Shown here piece after piece: positions 54,401 to 61,802 of a DNA stretch of 64,000 nucleotides (its first letter is position 1; each line of letters opens with the position of its first letter). The DNA is from Anaeromyxobacter paludicola (GTDB lineage Bacteria > Myxococcota > Myxococcia > Myxococcales > Anaeromyxobacteraceae): assembly GCF_023169965.1 (NCBI RefSeq), contig NZ_AP025592.1, positions 1,054,001 to 1,118,000 of the forward strand. Direction: 5' to 3'. The translations under genes and the position numbers were made by a program. Below the pieces are notes generated by a model, which saw only the letters and a list, made by a program, of their open reading frames with translations, was not told the DNA's origin and did not search any database.

Positions 54401-54529
54401 CTCTTCTCGCAGCTCCTCACCCTGTTCACCACGCCGGTCATCTACGTGGCGCTCGATCGCTTCACCCGGCGCCGCCGGCGGGCCGACGCGCTCGCCGAGC
54501 CGCGGCCGGCGGAGCCCCGGCCGGCGTAG
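51425..54529 (+). CDS. mdtC: RND efflux transporter subunit, MdtC-like
   Basis: 1034 residues, same fold as the preceding gene and clearly a paralogue (SEPFIRRPIGTSLL start; STGFVVDDAIVVTEN in TM4; LLMGIVKKNAIMMIDFAIE). It probably arose by duplication, but has diverged throughout the periplasmic loops. In MdtBC-type pumps both subunits are needed, one chiefly for transport and one for proton flow. The ATG overlaps the previous stop by four bases. Last gene of the operon; the C-terminus is Arg/Pro/Ala-rich. Confidence 0.95.
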   Translation: MSISEPFIRRPIGTSLLAAALLLVGAAAYTQLPVAPLPRVDFPTINVSAGLPGASPETMASAVATPLERRFGRIAGLTEITSVSSLGQTSLTLQFDLDRDVDAAARDVQAAINAAAGDLPAGLPTRPNYRKVNPADAPILILSVSSETLPLSRVYDAANTVLAQKISQVPGVGQVFVGGGQQPAVRVQVDPGALAGAGLGLEDVRQALATGTIDQPKGSLSGPTQDQPIAANDQLGDAATFRPLVLGYQNGAALRLGDVADVVDSVENERVAGWIDSRRSVVMIVRRQPGANIVEVIESVKRLLPQLTRSISPAIHVSVAMDRSQTIRASLKDVEFSLALSVVLVVLVVFAFLRSGWATLIPSVAVPLSLVGTFAGMYLCGYSLDNLSLMALTISTGFVVDDAIVVTENVARFVEQGRPPMEAALEGARQIGFTIVSITLSLLAVFIPILLMGGIVGRLFREFAVTLSMAIGFSALVSLTLTPMMASRLLRPESGRAHGRLWQASESFFSALLRGYDRGLGWVLDHEPLMLLATAGAVALTVFLYVVVPKGLFPQQDTGQLMGVTEAPQDISFPAMKARQEAVNEVVKAHPAVDHTTSFIGGGGGVNTGNIFIALKPLDRRKQTADEVINELRPKLARVPGITLFLQSVQDVRVGGRGSRTQYQYTLQDANLDELNEWAPRVLEKLKTLPQLRDVATDQQTQARQIVIEIDRDTAARLGIAPQQVDDALYDGFGQRQVATRFTQRNQYRVILEVKPRFQQAPADLARVWVRSTTGAQVPLSAIARWREAPTSLSVNHQGQFPAVTLSFNLAPDVSLSQALEAVRKAESQIGLPASVNASFQGTAQAFVQSLASEPWLILAALIAIYIVLGVLYESLVHPLTIISTLPSAGVGALLALMAVRTEFSIIGLIGIILLMGIVKKNAIMMIDFAIEAERDEGLSTREAIHKACLLRFRPIMMTTLAALLGGLPLALGTGVGAELRRPLGITIVGGLLFSQLLTLFTTPVIYVALDRFTRRRRRADALAEPRPAEPRPA

Positions 54530-54607
54530 CGGACCCGCGGCCCGGCTCGGCCACGCGCGGACCGGCGGGGCGGTGCGCCGCGCGGGCCGGCCGGTTACGT
54601 CGCCCGG

Positions 54608-55663
54608 ATGCCTCGGCTCCACCCGCGCGCCCTCTCGGCCGCCCTGGCCCTCCTCGCCGCGGCCTGCGGCGGCTCCTCCTCGCCCCCGGCGGAGCACGCC
54701 ACCGCGCTGCCCCGGAACGTGTGGACCTGGGTGGACGTGCCCGGCACCGCCTGCCACGACGGCTCGCCGACCGGGATGGCCGTGAACCCCGGCGACGGCC
54801 CGGACGTCCTCCTGTTCCTGAACGGGGGCGGCGCCTGCTGGGACGCGCTCACCTGCCTCGTGCTCAAGACCGCCTCGCTCGGTCCGTACGGCCGGGCGCA
54901 GTTCGAGGCGCAGGTGGGACAGGCGGCCCGGTCGATCCTCGACCGGAGCCAGCCGGAGAGCCCCTTCCGGCAGGCCACGCTGGTGTTCGTGCCCTACTGC
55001 ACGGGCGACGTCCACGCCGGGGACCGGGTGGCGGCCTACACCCTCGCGGGCGCCACCACCACCTTCCACCACGCCGGGCACGCCAACGTCCTCGCCGACC
55101 TCGCCGCGCTGGGGCGGGAGCTCCCCGCCCCGGCCAAGGTGACGCTCGCCGGGGCCTCGGCCGGCGGCTTCGGGACCTGGTTCAACCTCGACGCGGTCCA
55201 CGCGGCCTGGCCGGGCGCCGAGGTGAACCTCCTCGACGACTCCGGCCCGCCGGTGGAGGCCCAGGATCTCGACCCGGCCCTCCGCGACGCCTGGCGCGCC
55301 GCCTGGGGGCTCGACGCCCTCACCGACCCGCTCTGCCCCGCCTGCCGCGCCGACCCCTCGGCGATGGTGAACGTCCTCGCCCAGAAGTACCCGCTCGACC
55401 GGCTGGCGCTGCTCTCGTCGGAGCAGGACGCCGTCATCTCGGCCTACCTGCGGAAGACGCCGGCCGACTTCCAGGCGGCGCTGCTCCGCTACACCGCGGA
55501 CGTCTTCGACGAGCTCCCGGGCGCGCGGCACTTCCTCGTGCCCGGGGCGACCCACACCATGGTCGGCGACCCGGCCAGCTTCACCGCCGGCGGCCAGGAC
55601 CTCTGGAGCTGGCTTTCGGCGTTCGACGCCGGCGGCTCCGCCTGGATCTCGCGCGGCCCCTAG
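54608..55663 (+). CDS. Pectin acetylesterase/Notum-type serine hydrolase lipoprotein
   Basis: 351 residues. Lipobox LLAAAC (Cys about 20). The alpha/beta-hydrolase has oxyanion-region FLNGGGACWD, PYCTGDVHAGDR, nucleophile elbow GASAGGFG (Ser), Asp in SSEQDAVIS and His in PGATHTMVG, the pectin-acetylesterase/Notum arrangement. Probably removes acetyl or acyl esters from sugars or lipids at the cell surface. Its stop codon overlaps the stop of the convergent leuA by three bases in a CTAG. Confidence 0.88.
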   Translation: MPRLHPRALSAALALLAAACGGSSSPPAEHATALPRNVWTWVDVPGTACHDGSPTGMAVNPGDGPDVLLFLNGGGACWDALTCLVLKTASLGPYGRAQFEAQVGQAARSILDRSQPESPFRQATLVFVPYCTGDVHAGDRVAAYTLAGATTTFHHAGHANVLADLAALGRELPAPAKVTLAGASAGGFGTWFNLDAVHAAWPGAEVNLLDDSGPPVEAQDLDPALRDAWRAAWGLDALTDPLCPACRADPSAMVNVLAQKYPLDRLALLSSEQDAVISAYLRKTPADFQAALLRYTADVFDELPGARHFLVPGATHTMVGDPASFTAGGQDLWSWLSAFDAGGSAWISRGP

Positions 55664-57027
55664 GCGGCCCGGGTCGGGGGCGCGCCGGGCGCCCGCCCCT
55701 CGTCGGAGGCCGCGCCGGGCCGCGTCCCCTGGTAGAGCGCCAGGATCTCCTCCGGCGCGAGGGCGCTGCCGCGCTCCTCGGTCCGGCGCTGCACCACCGC
55801 GGCGAAGGCCTGCAGCTCCTCGCGCCCGAGCCGCAGCCCGCCGTGCTCCTCGAGCACCCAGCCCACGCCGCCCTTCCCGGACTGGCTGTTCACCCGGATC
55901 ACCGCCTCGTAGCTCCGCCCCACGTCGGCCGGGTCGATGGGCAGGTACGGCACCTCCCAGCGCGCGCCGCCCGCCCGCCGCAGCGCCGCGAAGCCCTTCT
56001 TGATCGCGTCCTGGTGCGAGCCGGAGAAGGCCGTGTAGACGAGCCGCCCGGCGTAGGGGTGGCGGGGGTGGACCGGGATCCGGGTGGCGCGCTCGGCGGC
56101 CGCCACCAGCGCGTCGAGGTCGCGCAGGTCGAGCCCGGGATCGATCCCCTGGCTGAAGAGGTTCATCGCCAGGGTGACGAGGTCCACGTTGCCGGTGCGC
56201 TCCCCGTTCCCGAAGAGCGTCCCCTCGACCCGGTCGGCCCCGGCGAGCAGCGCCAGCTCCGCCGCCGCCACGGCGGTGCCCCGGTCGTTGTGGGGGTGGA
56301 TCGAGAGCGCGTACCGCTCGCGCCCGGGGCAGTGGCGCAGGAACCACTCCACCTGGTCGGCGTGGACGTTCGGGGTGGACATCTCCACGGTGGCGGGGAG
56401 GTTCAGGATCACCTTCCGCTCCGGCGTCGCGCCCCAGGCGTCCATCACCGCGGCACAGATCTCGACGGCGAAGTCGAGCTCGGTGCCGGTGAAGCTCTCC
56501 GGCGTGTACTCGAGCGTCACCTCGGTCTCGGGCATCCCGGCGGCGAGCTCGCGCGCCAGCCGGGTGGCCTCCACCGCGATGGCCAGCACCCCGGCGCGGT
56601 CCTTGCCGAAGACCACCCGGCGCTGGAGCTCGGAGGTGGAGTTGTACAGGTGGACCACCGCCCGTCGCGCGCCCCGGATCGCCTCGAAGGTGCGCCGGAC
56701 GAGCGGCTCGCGGGCCTGCGTGAGCACCTGGATGGTGACGTGCTCCGGGATGCGCCGCTCCTCGATCAGCTCCCGGACGAAGTCGAGCTCCGGCCGCGAC
56801 GCCGCCGGGAAGCCCACCTCGATCTCCTGGAAGCCGGCTGCGACCAGCGTCTCGAAGAGGGCCCGCTTCCGGTCCGGCCCCATCGGATCGACGAGCGCCT
56901 GGTTCCCGTCGCGAAGGTCCACCGAGCACCAGCGCGGCGCGCGGGCGAGCACCTCGGACGGCCAGCGCCGGTCGGGCAGGTGGACGGGGGGAAACGGACG
57001 GTACTTGCGGACGGGCATCCTCGACAT
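55660..57027 (-). CDS. leuA: 2-isopropylmalate synthase, type 2, without C-terminal regulatory domain
   Basis: 455 residues; yeast/E. coli type-2 enzymes of this class are about 550-600. It condenses acetyl-CoA with 2-ketoisovalerate, the first committed step to leucine. VDLRDGNQALVDPMGPDRK, FGKDRAGVLAIAVEATRL, NLPATVEMSTPNVHADQ, IHPHNDRGTAVAAAEL and GTLFGNGERTGNVDLVT form the complete catalytic barrel, and YLPIDPADVGRSYEAVIRVNS continues the linker. The sequence then stops at ALYQGTRP plus a short tail, so the LeuA dimer/allosteric domain is absent. AAGGAG precedes ATG 57027. Feedback control by leucine should be lost or different. Confidence 0.93.
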   Translation of the reverse strand: MSRMPVRKYRPFPPVHLPDRRWPSEVLARAPRWCSVDLRDGNQALVDPMGPDRKRALFETLVAAGFQEIEVGFPAASRPELDFVRELIEERRIPEHVTIQVLTQAREPLVRRTFEAIRGARRAVVHLYNSTSELQRRVVFGKDRAGVLAIAVEATRLARELAAGMPETEVTLEYTPESFTGTELDFAVEICAAVMDAWGATPERKVILNLPATVEMSTPNVHADQVEWFLRHCPGRERYALSIHPHNDRGTAVAAAELALLAGADRVEGTLFGNGERTGNVDLVTLAMNLFSQGIDPGLDLRDLDALVAAAERATRIPVHPRHPYAGRLVYTAFSGSHQDAIKKGFAALRRAGGARWEVPYLPIDPADVGRSYEAVIRVNSQSGKGGVGWVLEEHGGLRLGREELQAFAAVVQRRTEERGSALAPEEILALYQGTRPGAASDEGRAPGAPPTRAA

Positions 57028-57088
57028 GAACGGCTCCTTCGGGCTCCGTGGGGGGCCGGGGAGGCGTTCCGTCGAGCAGGTCGCGGGT

Positions 57089-57117
57089 CCTCTTCCGGCC
57101 GGGTTCGGCGGAAGAGG
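57089..57117 (-). other. Leader hairpin between leader ORF and leuA
   Basis: CCTCTTCCG pairs perfectly with CGGAAGAGG (9 bp) around an 11-base loop containing CCGAACCCGGC. It lies between the leader ORF stop and the leuA ribosome site. No T-run follows, so it is not a plain intrinsic terminator; it could act in Rho-dependent or translation-coupled control. Confidence 0.5.
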
Positions 57118-57128
57118 TCGCGCGGCGG

Positions 57129-57191
57129 TCAGGCCAGGGCGAGCTCTCCCGCCTGGCTAAGAAGTCGACCGTGACCGCTGCGCGCTGACAT
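57129..57191 (-). CDS. Putative leucine leader peptide before leuA
   Basis: A 20-codon ORF, MSARSGHGRLLSQAGELALA, lies 100 bases upstream of leuA. Four of 20 residues are Leu and two are adjacent CTT-CTT codons, which are rare in this genome where CTC/CTG dominate. AAGG lies about nine bases upstream and a TTGACC (57229-57224) could be the -35 box. With the following hairpin this fits an attenuator-type leader that senses leucyl-tRNA supply. Expression is not proven. Confidence 0.45.
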   Translation of the reverse strand: MSARSGHGRLLSQAGELALA

Positions 57192-57296
57192 CGACGACGA
57201 CCTTAGCCGCCCGCTCGCCTGCCGGTCAAGCCTGGGCCCGCAGGGGGGTGGCCTCACCTTGGGGCGCGACCGGGCGAGCGAGCCGATTAACTGTCG

Positions 57297-58052
57297 GTGG
57301 TGCCCGGCGACGCCATCCTCGAGACCCGCGAGCTGACGAAGGACTTCGGCGGCTTCCTGGCGGTGAAGGGCGTCTCGCTCACCGTCCGGCGCGGGGCGAT
57401 CCACGCCCTCATCGGCCCGAACGGCGCCGGCAAGACCACCGTGTTCAACCTCCTCACGCGGTTCGTGAGCCCGACCTCCGGGACCATCCACTTCGAGGGG
57501 CGCGACATCACCCGCGAGCGGCCGGCGCAGGTGGCGCGCCAGGGCCTGGTCCGCTCCTTCCAGATCTCGGCCGTCTTCCCGAGCCTCTCCGCGCTCGAGA
57601 ACGTGCGGGTGGCGCTGCAGCGGGCCCGCGGCGGCACCTTCCGGTTCTGGCGCTCGGAGCGGGCGCTCGCGGAGCTCGACGACCGGGCGCGGGCGCTCCT
57701 CGCCGAGGTGGGGCTGGAGCAGAAGGCGGCGGTGCCCGCGGTGGAGCTCCCGTACGGGCAGAAGCGGGCCCTCGAGCTCGCCACCACGCTGGCCCTCGAG
57801 CCGGCGCTGCTGCTCCTCGACGAGCCGACGCAGGGGATGGGGCACGAGGACGTGGGGCGGGTGGCGGAGCTCATCCGCCGGGCGGCGCAGCGGCGCACCG
57901 TGCTCATGGTCGAGCACAACCTCCCGGTGGTGGCCGGACTCTGCGACGTCATCACGGTGCTGCAGCGGGGCGCGGTGCTGGCCGAGGGCAGCTACGCCGA
58001 GGTGTCGCGGGACCCCCGCGTGCTCGAGGCCTACATCGGAGCGCCGGCGTGA
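57297..58052 (+). CDS. livG: ABC transporter ATPase, LivG type
   Basis: About 250 residues. GPNGAGKTT is Walker A, VFNLLTRFVSPTSGTIHFEG follows the LivG pattern, LPYGQKRALELA is the signature, LLLLDEPTQGMG is Walker B and VEHNLPVV carries the switch His. It powers import of branched-chain amino acids or similar substrates. Two GTG codons in tandem (57297, 57300) are both possible starts; no clear ribosome site is seen. The stop overlaps livF (GTGA). First gene of livGFJHM. Confidence 0.9.
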   Translation: MVPGDAILETRELTKDFGGFLAVKGVSLTVRRGAIHALIGPNGAGKTTVFNLLTRFVSPTSGTIHFEGRDITRERPAQVARQGLVRSFQISAVFPSLSALENVRVALQRARGGTFRFWRSERALAELDDRARALLAEVGLEQKAAVPAVELPYGQKRALELATTLALEPALLLLDEPTQGMGHEDVGRVAELIRRAAQRRTVLMVEHNLPVVAGLCDVITVLQRGAVLAEGSYAEVSRDPRVLEAYIGAPA

Positions 58053-58765
58053 GCGGGGCCGCGCCGCGGGAGATGCTCCGGGTCACCGGGCTGCACGCCT
58101 TCTACGGGGAGTCGCACATCCTGCATGGCGTGGACCTGGTGGTCGGCGAGGGGGAGCTCGTGACGCTCCTCGGCCGGAACGGCTCCGGCCGCACCACCAC
58201 GCTCAAGGCGATCCTGGGCCTCACCGGGCGGCGGACCGGCTCGGTGGTGGTGCGCGGGCGCGAGACGGTGGGGCTGCCGCCGCACCGGATCGCCCACCTG
58301 GGCGTCGGCTGGTGCCCGGAGGAGCGCGGCATCTTCGGGTCGCTCAGCGCCGAGGAGAACCTGCTGCTCCCCCCGGCGGTGGGGAGCGGCGGCATGACCG
58401 TCGCCGAGATCTACGAGATGTTCCCGAACCTGCTGGAGCGGCGCCGGAGCCCCGGCGGGCGGCTCTCGGGCGGCGAGCAGCAGATGCTGGCGCTCGCCCG
58501 GATCCTGCGCACCGGCGCCCGCCTCCTGCTCCTCGACGAGATCACCGAGGGGCTCGCGCCGGTCATCGTCCAGGTGCTCGGCAAGGCGGTGGCGAGCCTC
58601 AAGGCCCGCGGCTTCACGGTGGTGCTGGTGGAGCAGAACTTCCGCTTCGCCGCCCCCCTCGCCGACCGCCACTACCTGCTCGAGCGCGGCCGCGTGGTCG
58701 GCCAGGTCCCGGCCGCCGAGCTCGCCGCGCGCGAGCCCGAGCTGCAAGGCTTCCTCGGCGTCTGA
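58049..58765 (+). CDS. livF: ABC transporter ATPase, LivF type, with Arg in Walker A
   Basis: 238 residues. LLGRNGSGRTTTL is the Walker A loop, in which the usual Lys is Arg48 (CGC). The rest is normal: LSGGEQQMLALARIL signature, RLLLLDEITEGLAP Walker B, VEQNFRFA switch. Some LivF-like proteins are known to carry Arg here, so the pair with LivG may have one degenerate ATP site. GTG 58049 overlaps the livG stop. A substrate-binding protein gene follows 23 bases later. Confidence 0.9.
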   Translation: MSGAAPREMLRVTGLHAFYGESHILHGVDLVVGEGELVTLLGRNGSGRTTTLKAILGLTGRRTGSVVVRGRETVGLPPHRIAHLGVGWCPEERGIFGSLSAEENLLLPPAVGSGGMTVAEIYEMFPNLLERRRSPGGRLSGGEQQMLALARILRTGARLLLLDEITEGLAPVIVQVLGKAVASLKARGFTVVLVEQNFRFAAPLADRHYLLERGRVVGQVPAAELAAREPELQGFLGV

Positions 58766-58788
58766 CGCCGCCCCCCAAGGAGAACCGC

Positions 58789-59991
58789 ATGGTCCGAACG
58801 CTCGCCGCAGCCCTCTCGCTGGCCCTCCTCCCCCTCGCCGCCGCCGCCGCCGGGATCTCCGACGGCGTGGTGAAGATCGGCGTCCTCACCGACATGACCG
58901 GCGCCTACTCCGATCTCGCCGGCCCGGGCTCGGTCGCCGCCGCCCAGATGGCCGCCGAGGACTTCGGCGGCAAGGTGGCCGGCAAGCCGATCGTGATCGT
59001 CTCCGCCGACCACCAGAACAAGGCCGACGTGGCCTCCAACGTGGCCCGGCGCTGGTTCGACCAGGAGCAGGTGGACGCGGTGGCCGATCTCGTCTCCTCC
59101 TCCACCGCCCTCGCGGTCATGCCGGTCGCCGCCTCCAAGAAGCGCATCACCCTCCTCTCCGGGCCGGGCTCCGACCCCATCACCGGCGACAAGTGCACGC
59201 CCTACAACGTCCACTACACCTACGACACCTACGCCCTCGCCCACGGGACCGGCAGCGCGGTGGTGGCCGAGGGCGGCAAGAGCTGGTTCTTCATCACCGC
59301 CGACTACGTCTTCGGCCGCACCCTCGAGGAGGACACCGCGAGCGTGGTGAAGGCGGCCGGGGGCAAGGTGCTCGGCGCGGTGCGCGCCCCCTTCCCCACC
59401 GCCGACTTCTCCTCCTACCTCCTGCAGGCGCAGTCGTCGGGGGCGCAGATCGTGGGGCTCGCGAACGCCGGCGCCGACACCGTCAACTCGATCAAGCAGG
59501 CCCACGAGTTCGGCCTCACGCCCAAGCAGAGCCTGGCCGGGCTGCTGGTGTTCCTCTCCGACATCCACAGCCTCGGGCTCGAGGCGGCGCAGGGGCTCTA
59601 CCTCACCACCGCCTTCTACTGGGACCGCGACGACGAGAGCCGCAAGTGGGCGCAGCGCTTCTTCCAGCGCACCAAGAGGATGCCGACCATGGTCCACGCC
59701 GGCGTCTACTCCGAGGTGACCCATTACCTGAAGGCGATCCAGGCGGCCGGCACCGACGACGCCGACGCGGTGATGAGGAAGATGAAGGACGCGCCGGTGA
59801 ACGACTTCTTCGCGAGGAACGGCCGCATCGGGCCGGACGGGCTCCACCGGCACGACATGTACCTGGCCCGCGTGAAGGCGCCCAAGGACTCGAAGAAGCC
59901 CTGGGACTACTACCAGATCCTCGAGACCATCCCCGCGGACAAGGCCTTCCCGCCGCTCTCCGCCTCGAAGTGCCCGCTCGCCAAGAAGTAG
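58789..59991 (+). CDS. livJ: ABC transporter periplasmic substrate-binding protein (Peripla_BP_6)
   Basis: 400 residues. Signal peptide with cleavage after AAAAAG (about 21-22), then VKIGVLTDMTGAYSDLAGPG, the standard LivJ/LivK start, and FGGKVAGKPIVIVSADHQNKAD. Ligand lobes are linked through the usual hinge, with LVSSSTALAVMPVA in the first lobe. AAGGAG precedes ATG 58789. It lies inside the operon between ATPases and permeases rather than at its start. Ligand could be an aliphatic amide or urea-like compound as well as branched-chain amino acids. Confidence 0.92.
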   Translation: MVRTLAAALSLALLPLAAAAAGISDGVVKIGVLTDMTGAYSDLAGPGSVAAAQMAAEDFGGKVAGKPIVIVSADHQNKADVASNVARRWFDQEQVDAVADLVSSSTALAVMPVAASKKRITLLSGPGSDPITGDKCTPYNVHYTYDTYALAHGTGSAVVAEGGKSWFFITADYVFGRTLEEDTASVVKAAGGKVLGAVRAPFPTADFSSYLLQAQSSGAQIVGLANAGADTVNSIKQAHEFGLTPKQSLAGLLVFLSDIHSLGLEAAQGLYLTTAFYWDRDDESRKWAQRFFQRTKRMPTMVHAGVYSEVTHYLKAIQAAGTDDADAVMRKMKDAPVNDFFARNGRIGPDGLHRHDMYLARVKAPKDSKKPWDYYQILETIPADKAFPPLSASKCPLAKK

Positions 59992-59997
59992 CCCGCC

Positions 59998-60864
59998 GTG
60001 ACCCAGGCCCTCTTCGGCCAGCTCCTCGTCGGCCTCATCAACGGCTCCTTCTACGCGCTCCTGTCGCTCGGGCTGGCGATCATCTTCGGGCTGCTCGACG
60101 TGGTGAACTTCGCCCACGGCGCGCAGTACATGCTGGGCGCCTACCTCGCGTGGATGGGGCTCACCTGGCTCGGGGTCGGGTACTGGGTCGCGCTCCTCGC
60201 CGCGCCGGCGGCGGTGGGGCTCCTCGGGATGGCGGTGGAGCGGCTCCTGCTCCGCCGCCTGCGCGGCCTCGACAACCTCTACGGCCTGCTCCTCACCTTC
60301 GGCCTCGCCCTGGTGGTGGAGGGGCTCTTCCGCCAGGCCTTCGGCATCTCCGGCAACGCCTACCCGGTGCCGCCGCAGCTCGCCGGGGCGCGGAACCTCG
60401 GCTTCATGGTGCTGCCCGTCTACCGCGCCTGGGTGGTGGTGGCCTCGCTCGCGGTCTGCCTGGGGAGCTGGCTCGTCATCGAGAAGACCCGGCTCGGCGC
60501 CTACCTGCGCGCCGGCACCGAGAACCCGGCCCTGCTCCAGGCCTTCGGGGTGAACGTGCCGCTCATGTTCACGGTGACCTACGGCTTCGGCGCCGCGCTC
60601 GCCGCCTTCGCCGGGGTGATGGCCGCGCCGGTCTACCAGGTCACCCCGCTCATGGGCTCGCAGGTCATCATCGTGGTCTTCGCGGTGGTGGTCATCGGCG
60701 GCATGGGCTCGATCCTCGGCGCCATCGTGACCGGCCTCGGCCTGGGGCTGCTGGAGGGCCTCGCCAAGTTCCTCTGGCCAGAGGTCTCCGGCACGGTGGT
60801 CTTCGTGGCGATGGCGCTGGTGCTCCTCCTCCGCCCGGCCGGGCTCTTCGGGAGGCAGCGGTGA
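59998..60864 (+). CDS. livH: ABC transporter permease, LivH type
   Basis: 288 residues with about eight membrane helices. FGQLLVGLINGSFYALLSLG and VVNFAHGAQYMLGAYLAWM are the LivH hallmarks, ERLLLRRLRGLDNLYGLLLT and TRLGAYLRAGTENPALLQAFGVN the cytoplasmic coupling loop. GTG start without an obvious ribosome site, six bases after the binding-protein gene. The stop overlaps livM by four bases. Forms the membrane channel with LivM. Confidence 0.93.
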   Translation: MTQALFGQLLVGLINGSFYALLSLGLAIIFGLLDVVNFAHGAQYMLGAYLAWMGLTWLGVGYWVALLAAPAAVGLLGMAVERLLLRRLRGLDNLYGLLLTFGLALVVEGLFRQAFGISGNAYPVPPQLAGARNLGFMVLPVYRAWVVVASLAVCLGSWLVIEKTRLGAYLRAGTENPALLQAFGVNVPLMFTVTYGFGAALAAFAGVMAAPVYQVTPLMGSQVIIVVFAVVVIGGMGSILGAIVTGLGLGLLEGLAKFLWPEVSGTVVFVAMALVLLLRPAGLFGRQR

Positions 60865-61790
60865 GCGGCCGCGCCAGGGTCTGGCTCGGCTACGGGCTCC
60901 TCGTGGCCGTCGGCCTCGCCGCGCCCTTCGTGGTCTACCCGGTCTTCGCCATGAACGTGCTCTGCCTCGCCCTCTTCGCGAGCGCGTTCAACCTGCTCCT
61001 CGGCTACGCCGGGCTGCTCTCGTTCGGCCACGCCGCCTTCCTCGGCGCGGCCGCCTACGCCGCCGGCTACGTCACCCGGGAGTGGGGGCTGCCCACCGAG
61101 GCGGGGCTGCTCGCCGGCGTGGCGGTGGCGGCGGCGCTGGGGCTGGTCTTCGGGGCGCTCGCCATCCGGCGCTCCGGCATCTACTTCGCGATGATCACGC
61201 TCGGCTTCGCGCAGCTCGTCTACTTCCTGGCGGTGCAGCTCCCCTGGACCGGCGGCGAGGACGGCTTCCAGGGCATCCCGCGCGGCAAGCTGCTCGGGGT
61301 CCTCGACCTCGACCGCCCGCTCGCCATGTACTACTTCGTCTGGGCGGTGTTCCTGCTGGCGTTCTGGCTCATCCAGCGCACCATCGCCTCGCCGTTCGGC
61401 CACGTGCTCCGCGCCATCCGCGAGAACGAGCCCCGGGCGCTCTCCCTCGGCTACGAGGTGGACCGGTACAAGCTCACCGCCTTCGTGCTCTCGGCCGCCC
61501 TCTCCGGCCTCGCCGGCGCGCTGCGCGCCCTCGTGAACCAGTTCGCCGCCCTCCCCGACCTCTACTGGCACACCTCCGGCGCGGTGGTGCTCATGACGCT
61601 GCTCGGGGGCATGGGGACCGTGACCGGGCCGTCGGTGGGGGCGCTCCTCGTCGGGGCGCTCGAGAACTACCTTGCGAGCCTGGGGTCGTGGGTCACGGTG
61701 ATCACCGGCGCGGTCTTCGTCCTCTGCGTCCTCTCGTTCCGGCGCGGCATCGTCGGCGAGGTGCGGGCGCTCGTGAAGCGATCGTTCTGA
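60861..61790 (+). CDS. livM: ABC transporter permease, LivM type
   Basis: 309 residues. LLLGYAGLLSFGHAAFLGAA is the LivM signature, RRSGIYFAMITLGFAQLVYF and FGHVLRAIRENEPRALSLGY the coupling segment. GTG 60861 overlaps the livH stop (GTGA). The permease ends in a short basic tail VRALVKRSF. Twelve bases later the dehydrogenase gene begins, so it is probably in the same transcript. Confidence 0.93.
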   Translation: MSGRARVWLGYGLLVAVGLAAPFVVYPVFAMNVLCLALFASAFNLLLGYAGLLSFGHAAFLGAAAYAAGYVTREWGLPTEAGLLAGVAVAAALGLVFGALAIRRSGIYFAMITLGFAQLVYFLAVQLPWTGGEDGFQGIPRGKLLGVLDLDRPLAMYYFVWAVFLLAFWLIQRTIASPFGHVLRAIRENEPRALSLGYEVDRYKLTAFVLSAALSGLAGALRALVNQFAALPDLYWHTSGAVVLMTLLGGMGTVTGPSVGALLVGALENYLASLGSWVTVITGAVFVLCVLSFRRGIVGEVRALVKRSF

Positions 61791-61802
61791 AGGAGGCGGC
61801 GC

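Noticed and set aside
57129-57917. A 262-codon minus-strand frame ending in the leader ORF
   Set aside because: The upstream part is antisense to livG; only the last 20 codons after the promoter-like sequence are kept as a possible leader peptide.
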